Below, in pieces: positions 44,873 to 52,913 of a stretch of DNA of 64,000 nt. The stretch is from Caballeronia insecticola. Lineage in GTDB: Bacteria > Pseudomonadota > Gammaproteobacteria > Burkholderiales > Burkholderiaceae. The first letter of the stretch is position 1; the number at the start of each line of letters is the position of its first letter. Location: NCBI RefSeq assembly GCF_000402035.1, contig NC_021289.1, positions 1-64,000 of the forward strand. The letters are read 5' to 3'. Position numbers and translations under genes: made by a program. The notes beneath the pieces are model-generated. The model searched no databases and was not told where the DNA came from. It worked only from the letters and a program-made list of their open reading frames with translations.

Positions 44873-45916
44873 CTACCGCGACTGCGCCTTGAAGCCTTCG
44901 CCCTGCATGCCCGCGCGATCCACGGCGGCAATGCGGTTGCGGCCGTTATCCTTGGCCTGATAGAGCTGCGCGTCGGTCAGGTTGATGAAGGTCGTCACGT
45001 CCATGCGGTCGCCCGCCACGATGGTGCCGACGCCGAAGCTCGCCGTCACCTGCTGGTTATGCGGCGAGCGCACGTGCGCGATGCCTTCGTCGGCGATCAG
45101 CGCGCGGCAGCGTTCCGCAGTGCGCATGGCGCTCTCGGCGTCCGTGTCGGCGAGAATCAGCGCGAATTCCTCGCCGCCGAAGCGTCCGAGGAAATGCTCG
45201 TCGCCGGCCGCGCGGGCCAGCACGCGCGCGATGCGCTTCAGGCATTCGTCGCCTTGCAGATGGCCGTAATAATCGTTGTACGACTTGAAGAAATCGATGT
45301 CGATCATGACGAGCGAAAGCGGCTTGCCCGACGCCTTCGCGGCGTCCCATTCGCGCGACATCACGTCGTCGAAACGGCGGCGGTTGCCGACGCCCGTCAG
45401 GCTGTCGCTGAACGACAGGCGTTCCAGTTCCTTCTGCAACTGCGCGAGCTTTTCCTCGGTGCGCTTGCGCTCGCTGATGTCGAACATGAAGCCGATGAGC
45501 GCTTCCACGTCGCCATTCGCCTTGCGCACGACGTGCACGACATCGCGCAGCCACACGTAGCCGCCGTCGCGCGTCAGCGCCCGATAGTCGGCTTCGTGAT
45601 CCGTTCCCGCCTGCGACTGCGCGACGCAGAAGTTGACCACGGCTTCGCGATCGTCCGGATGCATGCGCGCGGCCCAGTCGTTCACGTCTTTCCACGACGA
45701 CGGTTCCCAGCCGAGCAGCGCTTCGATCTGCGGACCGATATAGGCGAACGCCATCGTCGCCCAGTCGATCTTCCAGGGAATCGCCTTGGTGGATTCGAGC
45801 AGCGTCCGGTAGACGGCGTGATCGTCCTCGCCGAGCGCGCGTTCGGCCGGCGCGAGGGTGTCTTCGTGGCGCAGGAAAGCGGCCTGGAGCGGGCTGTCGG
45901 AGGAATGGGCGTTCAT
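44873..45916 (-). CDS. PAS-GGDEF diguanylate cyclase
   Basis: A 347-residue soluble signalling protein. A PAS/PAC domain (about 50-165, with MAFAYIGPQIEALLGWEPSSW and GYVWLRDVVHVVRKANGDVEALIGFMFDISERK) is followed by a short coiled coil and a GGDEF domain. The active loop is GGEEF at about residues 243-247, a catalytically competent form that makes cyclic di-GMP. No membrane segment is present, so the signal is internal. The gene is monocistronic and convergent with the SDR gene, with only 3 bases between stop codons. Confidence 0.93.
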   Translation of the reverse strand: MNAHSSDSPLQAAFLRHEDTLAPAERALGEDDHAVYRTLLESTKAIPWKIDWATMAFAYIGPQIEALLGWEPSSWKDVNDWAARMHPDDREAVVNFCVAQSQAGTDHEADYRALTRDGGYVWLRDVVHVVRKANGDVEALIGFMFDISERKRTEEKLAQLQKELERLSFSDSLTGVGNRRRFDDVMSREWDAAKASGKPLSLVMIDIDFFKSYNDYYGHLQGDECLKRIARVLARAAGDEHFLGRFGGEEFALILADTDAESAMRTAERCRALIADEGIAHVRSPHNQQVTASFGVGTIVAGDRMDVTTFINLTDAQLYQAKDNGRNRIAAVDRAGMQGEGFKAQSR

Positions 45917-46029
45917 CGTGTCGGTAATCGCTGCCTGTTGGCGGTTGCGTGCGTTATCAAGTTGTTATCGGCAGCGCGCGCGGCATTCTGAAGGGTGACA
46001 TCGATCAATAAACGCGACCCGAAAGCTCG

Positions 46030-46146
46030 GTTTCGGAGTTTACTGGTGTTAAACGCGGCTATAAGTGCCTATGCTTCGCGGCGTAGCTTGATCGCTACAT
46101 TAGGTGGTCTCGAACTTTGCCCCGACTCCGTCGGGGCTCTTTTTTT
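46030..46146 (+). ncRNA. Candidate small RNA ending in an intrinsic terminator
   Basis: A plus-strand transcript ending at the GCCCCGAC-TCC-GTCGGGGC hairpin and T-run is likely, but no plus-strand CDS precedes it: the neighbouring genes read away on the minus strand. A weak -10-like TATAAG lies at about 46060, and a second small stem (GTAGC/GCTAC) lies within. The start is uncertain. Two stems and a U-tail resemble Hfq-type small RNAs. The hairpin could instead serve the minus-strand operon, but it has no U-tract in that direction. Confidence 0.35.
46119..46146 (+). terminator. Orphan intrinsic terminator
   Basis: An eight-base stem GCCCCGAC / GTCGGGGC with loop TCC, then TC and eight T residues. 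It is oriented for plus-strand transcription, which has no visible gene to end. Confidence 0.85.
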
Positions 46147-46162
46147 TCCGCCTTCCTTTGCT

Positions 46163-46203
46163 CGATTCGTTTGCTTCGATTGTTTGCTTCGATTCGTTTG
46201 CTT
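46163..46203 (+). repeat. Tandem CGATT(C)GTTTGCTT repeats
   Basis: Three joined units of 14, 13 and 14 bases (CGATTCGTTTGCTT with one base missing in the middle copy). They lie between the orphan terminator and the end of the minus-strand methyltransferase gene. Confidence 0.8.
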
Positions 46204-46217
46204 CGGTATTCGAAATA

Positions 46218-47429
46218 TCAGGCGTCGTTCGTTACGACGAAATGCATGACGTCCGTGCGCGCTTCGTCGAAACCCGCTTCGCAATAAGCCAGATACAGGC
46301 GCCACGTGCGCACGAAAGTTTCGTCGAAGCCTTGTGCGCGAACCGCATCGATTTTGGCCTCGAATGCGCGGCTCCAGTGCCGCAGCGTGCTTGCGTAGTC
46401 CGCGCCGAAGGAAAGCGTCGCGCGGGCGTCGAGTCCTGCGCGTTGCGCCGCGCGTATGAAGCGCTCCGGGCTCGGCAGCATGCCGCCCGGAAAAATGTAT
46501 TCGCGAATGAAATCGCTCGCCGCGCGATACGCGGGAAAATGCGCATCGGCAATGGTGATCGACTGAACCAGCGCCTGCGCGCCCGGCTTCAGGCAGCGCC
46601 GCAGCGTGTGGAAATACGTCTGCCAGAAGCGCTCGCCGACCGCCTCGAACATTTCGATCGACACAATCGCGTCGTACTGGCCGTGCAAGTCGCGATAATC
46701 CTGCAATTCGATATCGACGAAACCGTCAAGCCCTTCGCGCTTCATGCGCTCGACGGCGAACGCGTGCTGCGCCGGCGAAATCGTCACGCCGTGCACGCGA
46801 ATGCCGCGCCGCGCCGCATGGCGCGCGAAACCACCCCAGCCGCAGCCGATCTCCAGCACGCGCATGCCGGCGCGCAGTCCGAGCGTATCGACGATGCGCC
46901 GATACTTCCGCTCCTGCGCGGCTTCGAGCGTGAGGCTGGCGTCGCCGTCGAAGCAGGCGGCGGAATAGGTCCACGTCGGATCGAGCCAGAGCGCGTAGAA
47001 GTCGTTGCCGATGTCGTAATGCGCGTGAATGTTGCGGCGGCTGCCCGCGCGCGTGTTGAGCCGCAGCCGATGCCGCAGGTTGTGCCAGCATTGCGCCGCA
47101 AAGCCGCCCGCGACGGTGCGTTGCAGCGCGGCCTCGTTGCGCATGGCGAGCCGCAGCAGCGCGCACGGATCGGGCGTATCGAGCCAATGCGCGCGGTACG
47201 CCTGCGCAAAGCCGATATCGCCCGCGCGCAGAATCGCACGGCAGGCGCGCCAGTCGTGAATGACGAGACGCGCGGCGGGCTGCATCAGCGGATCGCCGAA
47301 CACGCAGCGGTCGCCGTCCGGCATGACGAGCACGAGATGCCCGGTGCGAATGCGGCGCAACAGGCCGAGAAAAAGCCGCGCGGACAGCGGCAGCGCGGCT
47401 TGCGCGGAGAACGAGCGCAGCAGATTCAT
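46218..47429 (-). CDS. Cyclopropane-fatty-acid-synthase-like SAM methyltransferase (copy 1)
   Basis: A 403-residue member of the CFA synthase family, which adds methylene or methyl groups to double bonds of membrane phospholipids. The SAM site VLEIGCGWGGF is at 191-201, the upstream HAHYDIGNDFYALWLD is the family's entry motif, and YDAIVSIEMFEAVGERFW and FIREYIFPGG follow as lipid-site segments. Its start overlaps the DUF1365 stop codon by four bases. It is the last gene of the stress operon. Together with the FAD enzyme, DUF1365 and copy 2, it probably makes a modified fatty acid, perhaps beyond a simple cyclopropane. Confidence 0.9.
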   Translation of the reverse strand: MNLLRSFSAQAALPLSARLFLGLLRRIRTGHLVLVMPDGDRCVFGDPLMQPAARLVIHDWRACRAILRAGDIGFAQAYRAHWLDTPDPCALLRLAMRNEAALQRTVAGGFAAQCWHNLRHRLRLNTRAGSRRNIHAHYDIGNDFYALWLDPTWTYSAACFDGDASLTLEAAQERKYRRIVDTLGLRAGMRVLEIGCGWGGFARHAARRGIRVHGVTISPAQHAFAVERMKREGLDGFVDIELQDYRDLHGQYDAIVSIEMFEAVGERFWQTYFHTLRRCLKPGAQALVQSITIADAHFPAYRAASDFIREYIFPGGMLPSPERFIRAAQRAGLDARATLSFGADYASTLRHWSRAFEAKIDAVRAQGFDETFVRTWRLYLAYCEAGFDEARTDVMHFVVTNDA

Positions 47430-48196
47430 GGTCGGGCCCCGTCGTTGGTTTCGTTGTTGGCTGGCGGACGCTTGCCGTGGAAAGGCACGCGCTTCATCCA
47501 CAAGCGCAGCGCCTGCCAGTGAATCCGCACGATGACGTTCGCGGCAAGCAGCGGCTGGCGCGAGAGCGTGCGCCACGCGAGCGCGCCGGTGAGCGGCCGC
47601 GCGACGAGACCGAGCGCCGTGCGAATCAGCAGGCCGTCGCCGTCGCGATAATCGATTGATACGAAGACATGCTCGCCGCGTCGCCGCACGCGAAACGCGT
47701 AGTCGCCGGTGACATCGCAGAAGGGCGAAACGTGCAGCGTCTTGCGGCAGATGAGCACGGTGTCGCCGTCGATAGGCGCGTGCTCCGGCGCGCTCAGCAA
47801 ATAGCCGCGACGCTCGCCGAAGGTGTTGCGCACATCGGCGTAAAGCGCGCGCAACGCGCCCGCGCGATCGTGGCAGAACCAGAAGCTCACCGGATTGAAC
47901 GCGTAACCGAAGATGCGCGGAATGGTCAGCAGATGGATCGCGCCATCGGCGGGAATGTGCGCTTCGGCGAGACGCGCGCGCATCCAGTGGTCGAGATCGC
48001 TGCCGTCGCGCGCGCCGTAATCGCGCGTGTGGAGCGCGAGCGGGCGCAAACAGTCGATACCGAACCACGCGCTTCGCAACGCATCGAGCCGCGCGACATC
48101 GCAGTACAGATAGCTCACCGGATATTCGAAGCGATGCCGCGCCGGACGCAGCCGCTCGTGCATCACACGGCCGGTCAGCCATTGCGCGCGTGTCAT
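47426..48196 (-). CDS. DUF1365 family protein
   Basis: A 256-residue protein with family-typical sequence (GRVMHERLRPARHRFEYPVSY near the start, then FGYAFNPVSFWFCHD). The function is not established. The family repeatedly occurs beside CFA-synthase-like and FAD amine-oxidase-like genes, as it does here. It overlaps both neighbours by four bases, so its product is probably needed in a fixed ratio to them, maybe as an accessory of lipid modification. Confidence 0.9.
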   Translation of the reverse strand: MTRAQWLTGRVMHERLRPARHRFEYPVSYLYCDVARLDALRSAWFGIDCLRPLALHTRDYGARDGSDLDHWMRARLAEAHIPADGAIHLLTIPRIFGYAFNPVSFWFCHDRAGALRALYADVRNTFGERRGYLLSAPEHAPIDGDTVLICRKTLHVSPFCDVTGDYAFRVRRRGEHVFVSIDYRDGDGLLIRTALGLVARPLTGALAWRTLSRQPLLAANVIVRIHWQALRLWMKRVPFHGKRPPANNETNDGARP

Positions 48197-49476
48197 GGCT
48201 GCGCCCACGCCGGCTCGACGCCGAAATCGCGCGCAACCCGCAACGCCGATTTCAAACCGTCTTCGTGAAAGCCATAGCCGGTCCACGCGCCCGCGTGCCA
48301 CGTCCGGCGTGCGCCCTGAATGCGCGGCAAATGCGCTTGCGCATCGATGGCGGCGAGGTCGAGCAGTGGATGCTCGTACTCGTAGCGGCCGAGTTCCGTG
48401 CCGGGCGCGGGGTCATCGACGGGATTGAGCGTCACGATCACCGGCGTCGCGAAGGGCAGCGGCTGAAGCTGATTGAGCAGATAGCTCACGCAAACCGGCC
48501 CGGGCCGATCGCGCGCGCCGATGTAATTCCACGCCGACCACACGCGCGGCCGTCGCGGCAGCAGCGCGCGATCCGTATGCAGCGACGCGACGTTGCGCTG
48601 ATAGCGCACCGCGCCGAGCAGCGCGCGTTCGTCGGCGGTGGCGTCGTCGAGCAGACGCAGGCTCGTCGGCGCGTGCGTGGCGAACACGACGGCATCGAAA
48701 CGCTCGGGACCGGCATCGGTCATGACGGTGACGCCATCCGCATCGCGCCGCACGCCTCGCACGGGCGCGCGCAGGCGCACATCGTCGAGCGTGGCCGCGA
48801 TGCGCCGCACGTACTCGCGCGCGCCGCCCGCCACGGTCTTCCACGGCGGCCGCTGATTCACCTGCAACAGCGCGTGATTGAGGCAGAAGCGCAGGAACGT
48901 CGCGGCGGGAAAGCGCAGGACGTCGCTGGCGGCGCTCGACCAGATGGCCGCGGCCATCGGCAATAGATAGTGGCGCTGAAACGGCGCGCCGTATCCGCCT
49001 TCGACGAGCAGTTCGCCGACCGAGCAACGGTTCACGCTCGCCGCTTCGAGATGACCTTGCGCCGACGCGTTGAAGCGCAGAATGTCGCGCAACATGCCGA
49101 TGAACGTCGGCGAGAAAAGATGGCGCCGCTGCGCGAACACGGTGTTGAGATTCGTCCCCGCCCACTCGAAACGGCCGCCGTCGAGCGAGACGGAAAACGT
49201 CATGTCGCTGCGATGCGTGGTCACGCCCAGTTCGTCGAACAGCGCGACGAGGTTCGGATAGGTGCGGTCGTTGAAGACGAGAAAGCCCGTATCGACGGGA
49301 TGCCGCACGCCATCGAGTTCGACATCGACGGTATGCGCATGACCGCCGAGATAATCGGCTGCTTCGAAAAGCGTCACGCGATGCGCGCGCGAAAGCAAAT
49401 ACGCGCTCGCGAGACCGGCGATTCCCGCGCCGATCACCGCAATGCGCTGACTCTCCCCTGCTACCGATGCGTTCAT
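48193..49476 (-). CDS. FAD-dependent amine-oxidase-like oxidoreductase
   Basis: A 427-residue flavoprotein with an N-terminal dinucleotide fold (RIAVIGAGIAGLASAYLLSRAHRVTLFEA), then GGHAHTV and FNDRTYPNLVALFDELGV, and a C-terminal WTGYGFHEDGLKSAL that closes the FAD site. It resembles the flavin desaturase-like enzymes found with CFA-type methyltransferases. In Rhodobacter sphaeroides a related flavin enzyme works with a methyltransferase in furan fatty acid formation; a similar reaction here is inference. The start was chosen at the ATG giving the FAD fold at the N-terminus. Confidence 0.88.
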   Translation of the reverse strand: MNASVAGESQRIAVIGAGIAGLASAYLLSRAHRVTLFEAADYLGGHAHTVDVELDGVRHPVDTGFLVFNDRTYPNLVALFDELGVTTHRSDMTFSVSLDGGRFEWAGTNLNTVFAQRRHLFSPTFIGMLRDILRFNASAQGHLEAASVNRCSVGELLVEGGYGAPFQRHYLLPMAAAIWSSAASDVLRFPAATFLRFCLNHALLQVNQRPPWKTVAGGAREYVRRIAATLDDVRLRAPVRGVRRDADGVTVMTDAGPERFDAVVFATHAPTSLRLLDDATADERALLGAVRYQRNVASLHTDRALLPRRPRVWSAWNYIGARDRPGPVCVSYLLNQLQPLPFATPVIVTLNPVDDPAPGTELGRYEYEHPLLDLAAIDAQAHLPRIQGARRTWHAGAWTGYGFHEDGLKSALRVARDFGVEPAWAQP

Positions 49477-49585
49477 GCCGGGTGGTCTCCTCACGCCAAA
49501 TGGTCTCCTCGCGCCGGGTGGACGTGGTCGTTTAAAACGATACGAGGCAGATGCGCGCCCGGATGCAGGCGCGCGACTCGCGGCT

Positions 49586-50176
49586 TCAGTTGCCCGGGCT
49601 CTGGAAGCCGGGCAAGCCGATCTGCTCGGGCGATTGCGGCACGCGCCGGAAACGCGCGGTGTCATAGCCCATCGCGTCCAGGCGGCCGAGCATCGAGCGA
49701 TAGACGTCGTCGCTCATGGTCGGCTCGCGCGAAAAGATCCAGCCGAGCTTCTTGTTCGGATAGCCGAGAATCGTGTAGCGATAGTCCGGATCGACGTACA
49801 GCGTGAGCTGCGTCACACGGACCGGCCAGAACGGCTGCACGCTCCATTCGCCGCCCTGGCTATCCGGCTTCACGGTATCGACGAAATGATGCGTGGTCTC
49901 CGCCTGCTCGAAACCGTTCTTGCGGCCGTGGAAGACGTCGTCGATCTTGCCGTCCGGACGCAGCGACCACTCCACGTGCGTGCCGACATAATCGCGCTCG
50001 GCGAAATACGGAATGTTCGCGATGACGTACCAGCGCCCCATGTAACGCGGAATATCGACGGGCACGGTCGTAAGCGGCTGATCCGCGCGCGGATTCGGAT
50101 TGGGCGGGCTGGAACACGCCGCCATCGCCACGACGACACCGGCCGCCGCCAACGCAACAACAAGCGCGCGCTTCAT
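49586..50176 (-). CDS. blc: Lipocalin lipoprotein (Blc-like)
   Basis: A 196-residue outer-membrane lipocalin with lipobox MAAC (Cys21). The lipocalin start motif RYMGRWYVIANIPYFAERD carries the conserved Gly-x-Trp, and the late FSREPTMSDDVYRSML with its Arg fits the third structural motif. Blc proteins bind lysophospholipids or fatty acids in the periplasm. Its ATG overlaps the stop codon of the upstream methyltransferase by four bases, tying it to the lipid-modification operon. Confidence 0.9.
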   Translation of the reverse strand: MKRALVVALAAAGVVVAMAACSSPPNPNPRADQPLTTVPVDIPRYMGRWYVIANIPYFAERDYVGTHVEWSLRPDGKIDDVFHGRKNGFEQAETTHHFVDTVKPDSQGGEWSVQPFWPVRVTQLTLYVDPDYRYTILGYPNKKLGWIFSREPTMSDDVYRSMLGRLDAMGYDTARFRRVPQSPEQIGLPGFQSPGN

Positions 50177-51285
50177 GATGCCGCTCCCGTCGAACGCTTC
50201 TCGAACAGATAATGCGCAACGCCCCATTCGCCGCCGCGCGCGTAGCCGAAGAGTTCGGCCACGGCCATGTAAAACATGCGCCACCGCTGGAACCAGATCG
50301 CGGCGGCGTCGCCGTAGACATCGCGCAGCATCGGCATGATGCGTTCGCGTGCGGCATCGAGCGAGGCAAGCCATTGGTTCGCGGTGCGCGCGTAGTGGGA
50401 ACCCGCGAGCCACCATTGACCCGTCACGCGCAGATCGTCCTGAAAGTGCAGCAGTAAAGGCGCGGACGGCATCGTGCCGCCGGTGAAGAAATAACGCGAC
50501 ATCCAGTCGCTGCCGTCGCGCGATGTGAAGTGATACGCGAGCGTCTTGTGCGCGAAGAGGTGGACAAAAAGTCGTCCGTCGTCGGCAAGCCAATGCGCGA
50601 GTTTCGCGAGCAGCAGGCCGTAGTTCTTCATGTGCTCGAACATTTCGATCGAGAGGATGCGATCGAAGGCGGCGGCGTCGCGCGGGAAATCGAAACTGAC
50701 GATATCGCCCGTCACGACGTGCAGATTCTGCAATCCGCGTTCGCGTGCGCGTGCCTCGATGAACGCGCGCTGTCCATGCGAGTTCGACAGCGCGACCACC
50801 TGCGCGCGCGGGTAACGCGCGGCCATCCATAACGCGAGCGAGCCCCAGCCGCAGCCGAGATCGAGAATGCGCTGGCCGTCGGCGAGTTGCGCGCGCTCGG
50901 CATAGAGTTCGAGCATCGCGAGTTCGGCTTGCGCGAGCGTTTCGTCGCCGCGCGGATATAAGCCGCACGAGTACTTCAGACACGGCCCGAGATGCGCCTC
51001 GAAGAACGCATCCGGCAACTCGTAGTGCTGCGCGTTGGCGGCTTGCGTGTCGATGGCGATCGGGCTTGCGCGCAGTTCCGCGACAAAGCCGTCGATGTCG
51101 TGCGCATGTTCGTCGGCGAGACGTCGGCGCAGCAGCGCGCGCATGCCGAAGCGCATGAGCGCATCGGGCACGACACCGCGCTCGCACGCGCGAATCAGCG
51201 GGCTTTCGTCGAGCGCGGGCATATCGGCGGGCAAACCGGGCGTGGCGCGGGCGGTGACGTTCATCGTGTTGGTTCTCTGGTTCAT
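50173..51285 (-). CDS. Cyclopropane-fatty-acid-synthase-like SAM methyltransferase (copy 2)
   Basis: A 370-residue methyltransferase of the CFA superfamily. The SAM motif ILDLGCGWGSLA lies at 140-151, LKYSCGLYPRGDETLAQAE precedes it, and FDRILSIEMFEHMKNYG follows. It is clearly divergent from copy 1, so the two are unlikely to do the same step. The start chosen overlaps the DUF1295 stop codon by four bases (ATGA); an ATG seven codons further in is possible. It lies in the ECF-sigma-linked lipid block. Confidence 0.88.
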   Translation of the reverse strand: MNQRTNTMNVTARATPGLPADMPALDESPLIRACERGVVPDALMRFGMRALLRRRLADEHAHDIDGFVAELRASPIAIDTQAANAQHYELPDAFFEAHLGPCLKYSCGLYPRGDETLAQAELAMLELYAERAQLADGQRILDLGCGWGSLALWMAARYPRAQVVALSNSHGQRAFIEARARERGLQNLHVVTGDIVSFDFPRDAAAFDRILSIEMFEHMKNYGLLLAKLAHWLADDGRLFVHLFAHKTLAYHFTSRDGSDWMSRYFFTGGTMPSAPLLLHFQDDLRVTGQWWLAGSHYARTANQWLASLDAARERIMPMLRDVYGDAAAIWFQRWRMFYMAVAELFGYARGGEWGVAHYLFEKRSTGAAS

Positions 51286-52061
51286 GTGCGTTTCGGCGGC
51301 CACGGGATCAGGACGCTCGTCGTGCGCATGTAGTCGCGATAGCCGTCGCGCGTGTCGGCGAGACGCGCTTCGAGAATCGGAATGCCCGATACCTTCAACA
51401 GCAGCCATGCCATCAGCAGCGGCGGCGCGAGCGTGGCCCAGGCCCACGGCAGTCCGATCGACAGGACCGTGTATGCCACCCAGTGCACGCATTCGAAGAA
51501 GTAATTCGGATGTCGCGAATAGCGCCACAAGCCATCGCGGCACACTTGCCCGCGATGCGCGGGATTCGCGGCGAAGTGTTTCAACTGCCGATCGGCGACG
51601 GCTTCTCCCGAGACCGCGGCGATCCATATCGCGATGGCCGCGGCGACGTTCATCGCGCTTGCGCTTTCCTGTGCGTACGCGGGCACAAGAAACGCGACGG
51701 CGAGCAACATCGAGATGACGGCCTGCAACTGGAAGAACCAGAACATGTTGCGCGCGGCGTGCGTGCCCCAGCGTTCGCGAAACGCGTGATAGCGCGGGTC
51801 TTCTAGCTTGCCGTGATTACGCCGCCACAGATGCAGCGCGAGCCGCGCGCCCCACAGCGCGCCGCCCGCCGCGACGCACACGCGATTGAGCGCCGCGCCC
51901 GTGCCGCACGCGCCGATGAAAAGCGCGAGCGCGCCGAGCGTGGCGGCCCAGACCGGATCGACCATGCCGGCGTTTTGCGTGCGTAGCTGCCAGAGCCACA
52001 CAACGGAAAACACCAGCACGAGACCGGCGACAACGATAAAAAGCGTGAAGATGACGGGCAT
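51282..52061 (-). CDS. DUF1295 membrane protein (steroid 5-alpha-reductase-like)
   Basis: A 259-residue inner-membrane protein with about six helices. The C-terminal CRDGLWRYSRHPNYFFECVHW is the hallmark of DUF1295 and of isoprenylcysteine methyltransferase/steroid reductase-like proteins, where it binds a cofactor. In this operon it may reduce or methylate an unsaturated lipid intermediate. It is the first gene after the sigma/anti-sigma pair, separated by a 117-base gap that holds an inverted repeat next to its ribosome-binding site. Confidence 0.9.
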   Translation of the reverse strand: MPVIFTLFIVVAGLVLVFSVVWLWQLRTQNAGMVDPVWAATLGALALFIGACGTGAALNRVCVAAGGALWGARLALHLWRRNHGKLEDPRYHAFRERWGTHAARNMFWFFQLQAVISMLLAVAFLVPAYAQESASAMNVAAAIAIWIAAVSGEAVADRQLKHFAANPAHRGQVCRDGLWRYSRHPNYFFECVHWVAYTVLSIGLPWAWATLAPPLLMAWLLLKVSGIPILEARLADTRDGYRDYMRTTSVLIPWPPKRT

Positions 52062-52070
52062 GAAGGCTCC

Positions 52071-52086
52071 GTGAACCTGTGTTCAC
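52071..52086. promoter_or_regulatory. Inverted repeat before the DUF1295 gene
   Basis: The perfect six-base arms GTGAAC and GTTCAC around CTGT end nine bases before the start codon and next to its GGAG site (minus strand). It could be an operator or an RNA hairpin controlling entry to the lipid genes. Confidence 0.5.
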
Positions 52087-52178
52087 AGAGCAATACGGAT
52101 GCCGCGTCCAGGCGGATGCAGCGTGAGGAGGGCGAACGAAAACTGGACGATGCCTTGCGCGCTCGCCCCGGCGATGAA

Positions 52179-52913
52179 TCAGGTCGCGTGCATCGGGCCG
52201 GTGGCGAGCACCGGACCGGTCGGCGCACCCGTCGGCGAACCGCCGCTCGGTTCATCCGACACGGCGAGTACGGCCTGCGCCGTCATTTGCGCGAGGATTT
52301 GCGGCGGCAGCGACATCGTCGCGGGTTGGTTGGACGCGAACACGCCGAGCGGAATCGGCTTCGCGTTCGGCGGGATGAGCCACAGTTCCGTCGTGCGATC
52401 CGCGGGCATCGACAGAAGCGCGACAGGCACGACGACCATGGTTCCGCGACGTACGTCGACGGTTGCGGTCCAGTGCGCGGCGCCGTCCTTGCGGGAGATT
52501 GTCGCGACGAGATAGTCGCTCGGCACGGCCGCCGTGGTCGGCGCTTGCGGCGCTTGCCGCGTGCCGATGAAGTTCACGCCGAGCAGGACAAGCGCGGCAA
52601 CGCTCGCGCCCATCGTCAGCCAGCGCCACAGGCTCAGGCTGTCCCACCAGTTCTTGCGGGCGGCGGTGCCCGGCTGCGCCGACATGAAGCCCAGATCGCG
52701 GCGGATACGCGTCCAGACGCGCTCGGGCGGCGCGACGGCGCGAATGTCTTCGGCGAGCGGCGCAAACCTGCGCTGCCACGCTTCCAGCGTGCGCTCCAGG
52801 GCGGCGTCGCGCGAGACGGCCGCCTCGAACGCCTGGCGCTCCTGCGCATCCAGCACGCCGAGGGCGTACTCGGCGCAGCGCAGATCGTCTTCGTCGCGGT
52901 TGGGCGTGTTCAT
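52179..52913 (-). CDS. Membrane anti-sigma factor, RskA family
   Basis: A 244-residue protein with a cytoplasmic N-terminal sigma-binding part (LRCAEYALGVLDAQERQAFE), one membrane helix at about 92-112 (WLTMGASVAALVLLGVNFIG) and a C-terminal RskA periplasmic domain (ELWLIPPNAKPIPLGVF). No zinc anti-sigma HxxxCxxC motif is seen, unlike ChrR. It should hold the ECF sigma inactive until envelope stress leads to proteolysis. The ATG overlaps the sigma stop codon by four bases. Confidence 0.9.
   Translation of the reverse strand: MNTPNRDEDDLRCAEYALGVLDAQERQAFEAAVSRDAALERTLEAWQRRFAPLAEDIRAVAPPERVWTRIRRDLGFMSAQPGTAARKNWWDSLSLWRWLTMGASVAALVLLGVNFIGTRQAPQAPTTAAVPSDYLVATISRKDGAAHWTATVDVRRGTMVVVPVALLSMPADRTTELWLIPPNAKPIPLGVFASNQPATMSLPPQILAQMTAQAVLAVSDEPSGGSPTGAPTGPVLATGPMHAT

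Larger units (their letters stand above)
45917..46217. other. Gap holding an orphan terminator and tandem repeats
   Basis: No protein gene is supported. The plus strand carries an intrinsic terminator at 46119-46146 although no plus-strand gene precedes it. A GTAGC/GCTAC stem lies near 46083-46098, followed further on by three tandem copies of a 13-14 base unit at 46163-46203. The layout suggests a small RNA. Confidence 0.45.

Noticed and set aside
46060..46146. Possible tRNA near the orphan terminator
   Set aside because: No acceptor stem, T-loop GTTCRA or anticodon arm in the right geometry could be found.
46218..48236. Reading of the CFA-like gene as one 672-residue fusion
   Set aside because: The extra N-terminal part is an Arg-rich reading of the DUF1365 gene in another frame. 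A start with four-base overlap gives a normal-length enzyme.
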